Shown one piece after another: positions 56,561-62,577 of a stretch of 62,577 nt of DNA. The notes under the pieces are model-generated. The model was not told where the DNA came from. It did no database searches and saw nothing but the letters and a program-made list of their open reading frames with translations. How positions within the stretch are numbered: position 1 is the first letter of the stretch; the number at the start of each line of letters is the position of its first letter. Made by a program: the position numbers and the translations under genes. Source of the DNA: Diplocarpon mali (lineage: Eukaryota; Ascomycota; Leotiomycetes; Helotiales; Drepanopezizaceae); the NCBI GenBank assembly GCA_024741835.1, contig JAENRP010000235.1:1-62577 (forward strand), read 5' to 3'.

Positions 56561-57900
56561 CTCTTTAAGCTAGAACGCCACTTGCTCTCCTTAAGTACGC
56601 TCCTTAATAATTGCGCAGCTACTTATATTATTAATTTGAAGGATTTACTTATCGCAAGCACCTTTAAGCCTTTTAGCGACTTATAGCAATATATTAAAGT
56701 AGGTACCTTAAGATTCCTAATTATTAAGAGAAGTAATAGATATTTAGTAGACTCTTTTCTATAGCGTAATAGCTCTCCTATAAGGATAACGCTGCGCAAT
56801 ATTGCTATTATAAAGGAGTTTACTACTAATATCATCTCGGAAAGGCTCCTCGCAGATAAGGGTTTTTAGTACTTTAAGGTAGACCTCACTTTATACTTTA
56901 AGAGCATTGCAGATTTTATAAAGTAAGCTTAATTAAAGCATTACTATAATCTCGTTTTCTTTAAATATAAGCCTATCAACTATTTAGATCTTCTAAATAT
57001 GCTTTAATATAACTTCTTTACTTTAATAGTATTCTCTATAGCTAAGACGACGCTTTATAATAGGTTCTAGTCTAGCTATACGCCTATTAAGGTGCGGGAT
57101 AATAATGCGTATATATAGTACCTTTACGCTAGCCACTTAAGCGCAGAGGCTCTTTAAGCGCTAGTCAAGTGCGCTAGGGGAGTAAAGATTAAGGGAATAC
57201 AGAGGCTAGAGTGCCATATATGCGCAGTAGCATCTGCTAGGCAAGTTATCTCTTATGCTACCTTTAAGAACTAATCTCTAAGGCCCTTCTTTAGGATCTT
57301 CTAGGATCTCTTTAACTTTTTAAATAACTTATATAATAGCTACTTATAGGTTCTTTTAATTAAGGACAAGTATAATAGTATGCTTTAGACGTTCTTATTA
57401 AAATCGAAGGGAAGAGACGTAATTATAAAGGTCCTCTAGGCCTTTAAAGCATAGGTGAAACGCTAATATAGGCTTTCTATTTATAAGATTAGGCAAGATA
57501 ATAACACTTTAATAATCTCCTTAAGAGAAGACTCTCTTATAAAGTATTAAAGATAAGTAAAAGAGGAGGGAATCGATTTAAAGCTTACTCCTGCCTATAT
57601 ATACCAACCTAATAGAGGCGCAAAGCGAGTAAGAAGAGAGTTGATTAAATGCTCTATTAAAATAAAGATCTACGCTAGGCTTCTAGCAAGCCTTTGGCCG
57701 AAGGTTATAAAGGCTATTATATACCTTTATAATATCTCCTTACTCGCTAGGAAGAAGATGATCTTATTAAATAAGGCTCTTTATAATTAGTTTAAATAGT
57801 ATTTTCAATTCTATAAGCTGCTACTTATTAAGTAGATAATAGTAAGCTTTAAGCCTAACTAGAGTTACATTTATATATATAGTACTTGCGTATACCTTTT
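56561..57900 (+). pseudogene. J protease and integrase remnant
   Basis: Protease: 'STLLNNCAATYIINLKDLLI' (about 56590-56650), the same family block as in G. Pre-integrase: 'IKGIQRLECHICAVASARQV' with CxxC (about 57190-57250). Integrase: 'FFRIF.DLFNFL', 'KIRQDNNTLIISL' (family kIRqDNdT.ii), 'AYIYQPNRGAKRVRRELI' (ayTHEPNGgaERagqEli) and 'LLASLWPKVIKAIIYLYNIS'. Asp and Glu of the catalytic triad are partly altered. Confidence 0.9.
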
Positions 57901-60579
57901 AATTAGGAAGAGGGAGGTAGGAAAGGACTGCCGAACCTTTAAAATTGAACTATAAGGGCACTTAAGTTACTTAATTAGATATATTACCTTTAATATTTAT
58001 AGAATCTAGGTTCCTATACTTTAGTAAGTAATAATAACTCGTAATATCGAATTTAATAAGTCTTTCTTCTATAGTCTAAAAGCTAAGCGCGCAAACCCTA
58101 TATCGCATTAAGAACTTAAGATAACCCTTTAATTAATTGAAAAGGGAGAAGGAGCTTAGGACGCTAAGTTCAAAGGCATTTTTAAAGAATCGGAGCTTAT
58201 TATAAGGCCGAACGCAATTGCTGCAAAAGAAGCCGCTATATAAGAAGAGCCTATATTATAGACCGACGCTACTTTATAGCCTTTAACTAATAATATAAAA
58301 GGCCTTAACTTAAATCCAAATTCTTTAAAAGACTTGCTTAAAAACTTAAGGGTAAAAGCAAGCGAATTAAAAGCCACTTCGCTAATCTTTAAAAAGGCAA
58401 ATAGCGATTAGAGCTTAAGGGTAATAATTCCTTATAAAGGCCCTATTAAAAAAGGAACTATAGATAATTCTAAAGGAGTCTTTAAAGATAAGTTCTATAA
58501 GGTGATTAGCAGATCTTTAGCCGCTATTCTATATAGGAATAGAAAGGGCTTAAGGACTTTAAGATAGAGTCTTTAATTATAAAGGCAAGCCTTAGTAAAC
58601 TTTAGTAGAAGGCTAAAGGCACTACTACCAAGATCTAGGAGGAGCTCTAATAGTCTTATAAGAAGCAACCTAGTAAAAGGAGTAAGCCTTAATAATATAA
58701 TACCTTAAGTTATAATACTAGTTTAAAGACTTTAAGATTAAAAGATAGAGCTACCTAGACTCTTAAAGGAACCTTTAGTAATAATAAAAATAGAGGAAGA
58801 GACCTATAGAGAAAAGCGTAAAAAGGAACTCCCTCTTCTTAAGCAAAAGAGGATAAGATACTTAAGCGTTAAGTAATAGAAGACTTTAAAAGTATATACT
58901 ACTACTTTAAAGTATATACTCTCTTAAAGCAATATTAATTTACCTTACTTCCTATATGCGCAGGAGTTTATATCGACCTTTTAAGCAAACGAATAGATAA
59001 GGGAGGATAGGAAGGACTATTTGATAGTTTATATAGTTATTAAAGCTATAGTTAATAGTTAGGTAAAGGATAAAGCGTAGTCTCTTAACCGCTTATAATA
59101 CTAAGGCTCTTTGCTAAAGCCTTTAAAAGGATAGCTAAACTTAGAGAAGCACCCTTTTAGCAAACGATTTAAAGAAGGAGGGCGCTAGGAGATTAGGAAT
59201 CTAGAATCTTAAAGTTATTAGAGAATTGTATAAAAGGACTACTTAAAGCCTTCGCCGATATTATTAAAATGGGTTTTTACTTATAAAGTTAATAGCTTTA
59301 GTAAGCTTTTAAAGTACCGATTATAGCTAGTTATATAAAGGGATCTTTAAGATAAAGCTTCAATTTTCTCAACCTATATAACCACGCTTATAGCAAGGTC
59401 TTTTAAGGTACTAATAGCGCTTACTATATACTTTGATATAGAAGTAAAGCAGTTCGATATTATTAATACATTTATCAACGCTCTTAAAGACCTAAGGAGT
59501 GCTTTAGTTACGTGCTTCCTATTAGATGGCTTTAAGCGCCTTAGTATAGTAGTAGAACTAGACCGCGCGCTCTATAGGCTAAAAGACTCTTTGGTACTAT
59601 AGTATAGGAACTTCGCAGGAATGCTTAAGGGCCTTTAACTTAAGCTACTAGGCGAGGAGCTATATATTTTCATAATAAAGGATTGTATAGTCTTTATAGT
59701 ATTTTATATCGACGATATTTAAGTGTTATATAAGGCCTTTAACTTAGATTAAGCGACTCATCTAATTAAAGACCTAAAGAGGGCATATAAGCTTACTATT
59801 ATAAGAGATATCTCCTAGTTCCTTAGAGTAAGGATTATTTAAGATAAAAAGGTAAAGAGGATCTCCTTAGTTTATAATACCTATATTAAGAAGATCGCTT
59901 AAAAGTTTAGAGCTAATATAAGGAGAGTGCTTAATACTCTACTATTAAAGAAGGAGTTTATTAAGAACTTAAGGTAAGCTTCCTTAGAAAAGGTAAAGGA
60001 GTACTAAGAAAAAATAGGCTCTATTCTCTATATAGCGATTATAATACGCTTAGATATTGCGTTTGCAGCCTTTTAACTATCTTTCTTCTTAACTAATCCA
60101 AGCTTTAAGTACCTCTTAGCTGCAGATTAAACGCTTTAATACCTATATAGTACGCGCTTCTTAAGAATTGCCTATAGCTTTAAGGCTAAGGAATACTAAT
60201 TGGTCGCGTCTTTAGATGCTTCCTTTAGAGATGACTAAGAGACCTGCAGATCCTCTTAAGGATACGTCTTCTTCCTATTTAAAGGACTATTTATTTGGAA
60301 AGCAAATCGCTAAGCGACTATTACGCTCTCTTCTATTAAAGTAGAACTCTATAGTATAGTTTCTATTGCAAAGGAGATAATAGCTATAAAACGCCTCTTT
60401 AAGGAGATTCGCATAGACTTCCTCTTTAAATGGAATATATATTGCGATAATTAATAGACGATTCAGCTAATTATTATAAAAAATAAGAAGATTAAGACAA
60501 GCCTCCGATATATTAAAATCAGCAATATATAGATCCGCTAAGAGTACTAGAAAGGAAGCTTTCAAATAATCTACCTTTC
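57901..60579 (+). pseudogene. J reverse transcriptase and RNase H remnant (C-terminus cut by E3)
   Basis: A long low-complexity linker (58150-58900) leads to RT: 'LLKWVFTYKVNSFSKLLKYR' (family lpLkWVFtYKfd..GyL.KyKaRL), 'YFDIEVKQFDIINTFINA' and the catalytic box 'VFYIDDI' (about 59700), where both Asp remain. RNase H: 'LSSIKVELYSIVSIAKEIIA' and 'YCDN..TIQLII'. It stops mid-domain at 'IIYLS' where the E3 LTR starts (60580). CTTTC at 60575-60579 is the expected TSD. Confidence 0.9.
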
Positions 60580-60774
60580 TATTAAGATAGGTGATATAGC
60601 CATCACTCCGATGTATTATTATATGACCCTACTGCTTAGTCAGTAGGATATTGATACGTATATAGCTATAGGGAAGAAAGGGGTAACCTTCCTTCCTTAA
60701 CTCTTACTAATATATCGACTATCGACCTTTAGAAGTTTCTATTACCTACTGCGCCGACTAACTTAAGCTTAATA
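60580..60774 (+). repeat. E3 5' LTR
   Basis: 195 bp, TATTAAGATAGGTGATATAGC to CTTAAGCTTAATA; followed by GGTTATAAGCCCCGG, the best preserved E primer-binding site. Confidence 0.93.
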
Positions 60775-60887
60775 GGTTATAAGCCCCGGCTAGACTGATA
60801 ATAGATTATTGACTTCCCTTAGAAAGCACTTGCGCTGCAACTATTAGTAGGAAGTTAAATGAGACTTATAGTAAAAGGCGAGCAATC

Positions 60888-61031
60888 GGCGAATAGGAGG
60901 TATAATTCCCTATTTAGCTAACCTATATTATAAGAGGTGTGATTCCTTGCTTTATAACCCTTTGGTACTATAAGAGGTATGATTCCTTACTTTACTATAT
61001 TTTATAAGAGGTATGATTCCCTGCGTTATAG
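60888..61031 (+). ncRNA. E3 leader stem-loop array
   Basis: Four units: AATAGGAGGTATAATTCCCT, TAAGAGGTGTGATTCCTTGC, ATAAGAGGTATGATTCCTTA and TAAGAGGTATGATTCCCTGC. Same loop core as in E1, E2 and F. Confidence 0.7.
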
Positions 61032-61149
61032 CCTAAAAACCCTTTTTGATAAAAGGACTTCCTCCTTATTTAATACTTCTATAATACCTGCTATTTAATC
61101 ATTTCGACTTTTCGATAGGAGGAGTGCCCTTAACTATTTAATTTATTTG

Positions 61150-62577
61150 ATTTTAAACGCAATTCTATTTAAAATAGCAATAGCTTCCGATTCTGATCGA
61201 AATACTAAGCTTAAAGACCTTTAACTCTCTTAGAAGAACTGGCAATAATAGTTCGATAATTTAAAGCTTTACTTTAAGAGCAAAGGCATCGAAATAGCAA
61301 TTCAAAAGACACTTATTAAATACGTAAGAATAGCCCCTTATACTCCTTCTACCGATTTGTCTACTTCTACTTTAATAGCTAATATAACTGCTAAGGATTT
61401 GCTAAATATACTAAATAAGCTTAGCCTAAGAGCTTTAGTAGATAATAATTAAGAATCCTAAAGGCAGATTTTAAATATGGAAAAGGAAAAGGAGTATAAG
61501 CTGGCCTTAGCTAAATATAAGCTTAAGATTAATAAAGGTTTAAGCAATAAAGACTGAGATTTTATTCGAGTTTATAATAATGCAAAGATAAGATAAGATA
61601 CTTTAAAGGTAAAATACTCTTAGACAACTGCCCTTAATACCTAGTATCTATTATAGTAGATTACTTTATTTTAATATAAAAAAGATAAAGATAGTAAGGA
61701 TATAGATATAAATATAGACTTTGCTTAGTCTATATTATATAAAGTAAGAAGGAGAGTAAGAGCTATAGATCCTAAGATAGCTATAACTTTTAAGGAAACT
61801 TAGCTTTTTAATTTCTTATTTAATAGCCTCTTTCTTAAGTTTACTATTGCGAAATAATCTCTTCTTATTTAATCTAACCTTAAGATATATAAGAAGATCG
61901 ACCTCTTTTAAACTATTAAGTAAGACCTTAAAGGATGCTTTGAATTGGCAAATGCCGCGTTATAGGGCAATAATAAGCCTAAGAAGAGGAAGGAATGCAA
62001 AATAAGCCTTTAAGCTTATTAGGGATACTACTTCTATAATAGTACTTATAATATTACTAATTATAAAGTTAAAAAGCAATTAATTGATATAATTGCTAGC
62101 TTTAATATTAAGAAGCAATTGAAGCAGAAGTTAAGAAGCAAATTGCCCTTATCCTACCGAAGGCTACAACTACTAAAGAAAGGCAAAGGAAAAGGCTATT
62201 TAGCCAAAACTTTAGCAAATACCTTTAATAATAATAGTAGGTTATTTAAACTTAAATCCACTTATAATAATTTAAATAATAATTATAATAAAGATGCTTA
62301 TATTTTAAAAGCCTATCTTTATAAGATCCTTAAATCCGACTAGTATAATAATACTAATTATATAATATATATAATTAATAAACCCTACCTATTTAAAGGC
62401 CTGCTTATTAAAATAAAAAGGCGCTCTATTAAAGTTAGTAGTAGAAGGTTATATATAGACTTAATAAGTATAGTAGAAATGAATATTGCTAGTATTTCTT
62501 TCCTTTTATAAAATGTTCTTCTTATACTTAGCTTAAGTATTAATCTTTTATCTAATTGTAAGATCTATATAAAGTTG
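61150..62577 (+). pseudogene. E3 gag remnant
   Basis: Nearly complete E-family gag. The N-terminal two thirds match E2; the C-terminal part includes the open stretch 62119-62343 ('LPLSYRRLQLLKKGKGKGYL', then 'KLKSTYNNLNNNYNKDAYIL'), a Lys/Asn-rich tail. The Cys-rich block expected before it is reduced to Tyr/Ser. Stops at Gln/Trp codons. The window ends before the palindrome-filled linker seen in F. Confidence 0.82.

Larger units (their letters stand above)
37724..62577 (+). mobile_element. J: Copia retrotransposon, 3' end outside the window
   Basis: Visible parts 37724-38506 and 55535-60579 (5.8 kb). The 5' LTR is followed by gag, protease, integrase, RT and most of RNase H in one plus-strand frame. 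H is inserted in gag (TSD CTTGG) and E3 in RNase H. The rest of RNase H and the 3' LTR lie to the right of E3, outside the window. Confidence 0.9.
60580..62577 (+). mobile_element. E3: E-family Copia, 5' part, runs off the right edge
   Basis: 5' LTR, primer-binding site, leader with stem-loops and nearly all of gag. It is the same orientation as E2 and inverted with respect to E1 and F. Pol and 3' LTR are outside. Confidence 0.92.

Noticed and set aside
1..62577. tRNA, rRNA, bacterial-type operons, riboswitches or promoters
   Set aside because: Nothing in the window supports them. GTTATAAGCC words look tRNA-like only because they are primer-binding sites.

Overview
This window looks like transposon-packed, RIP-inactivated DNA from a filamentous ascomycete. 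It is AT-rich, and TpA is everywhere. Recognisable retrotransposon proteins are broken mainly by TAA/TAG where Gln (CAA/CAG) or Trp would be expected. Differences between LTR pairs are mostly C-to-T or G-to-A, while CpG is still common. This is the CpA-to-TpA signature of repeat-induced point mutation, not CpG decay. I see no host gene, rRNA or tRNA. Every ORF of 60-155 codons I checked is a protein remnant or a shadow. The stop pattern is read by eye; no dinucleotide index was computed.

The layout is two Russian dolls of nested LTR retrotransposons. Most junctions are proved by matching LTR ends plus 5-bp target duplications (TSDs). Left doll: a minus-strand Copia, 'E1' (1-1251 and 33889-34440, running off the left edge), is split by Copia 'A' (1252-33883, plus, TSD AATAG). 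A is split twice: by the Gypsy chromovirus 'I' (1927-8762, minus, CCTAA) and by Copia 'B' (10479-30724, minus, AATAC). B in turn holds Copia 'F' (15028-21163, minus, GATTT, same family as E1) and Copia 'C' (22237-30288, minus, CAAAG).

A 2.0-kb stretch (34441-36459) between the dolls is the only DNA not assigned to an element. Right doll: a plus-strand E-family Copia 'E2' (from 36460) is split by Copia 'J' (from 37724). J contains a small gag-only Gypsy-like element 'H' (38507-55529, minus, CTTGG). H is split by Copia 'D' (38689-54082, plus, ATAAT, same family as C). D contains an E-family solo LTR (40231-40425, GTAAG) and Copia 'G' (40827-48004, minus, ATCGA). J is also hit by a third E-family copy, 'E3' (60580 to the right edge). 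Removing the nested DNA gives ancestral lengths of 5.5 kb (A), 6.8 (I), 6.0 (B), 6.1 (F), about 8.0 (C, D), 7.2 (G) and 1.6 (H).

The most unusual signals are these. (1) A family of GC-rich, roughly 25-bp palindromes sits in the linkers between retrotransposon protein domains of two unrelated Copia families. Spacings are multiples of three inside coding sequence but not in a 3' end, recalling the in-frame palindromic elements of Rickettsia. (2) Four stem-loops with a conserved loop and changing but complementary stems form an array in the 5' leader of every E-family copy. (3) The C/D and G Copia families appear to carry degenerate antisense ORFs between pol and the 3' LTR. (4) H is a gag-only element whose polypurine tract resembles that of chromovirus I. 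(5) Short stretches at element ends and the 195-bp solo LTR largely escaped RIP.
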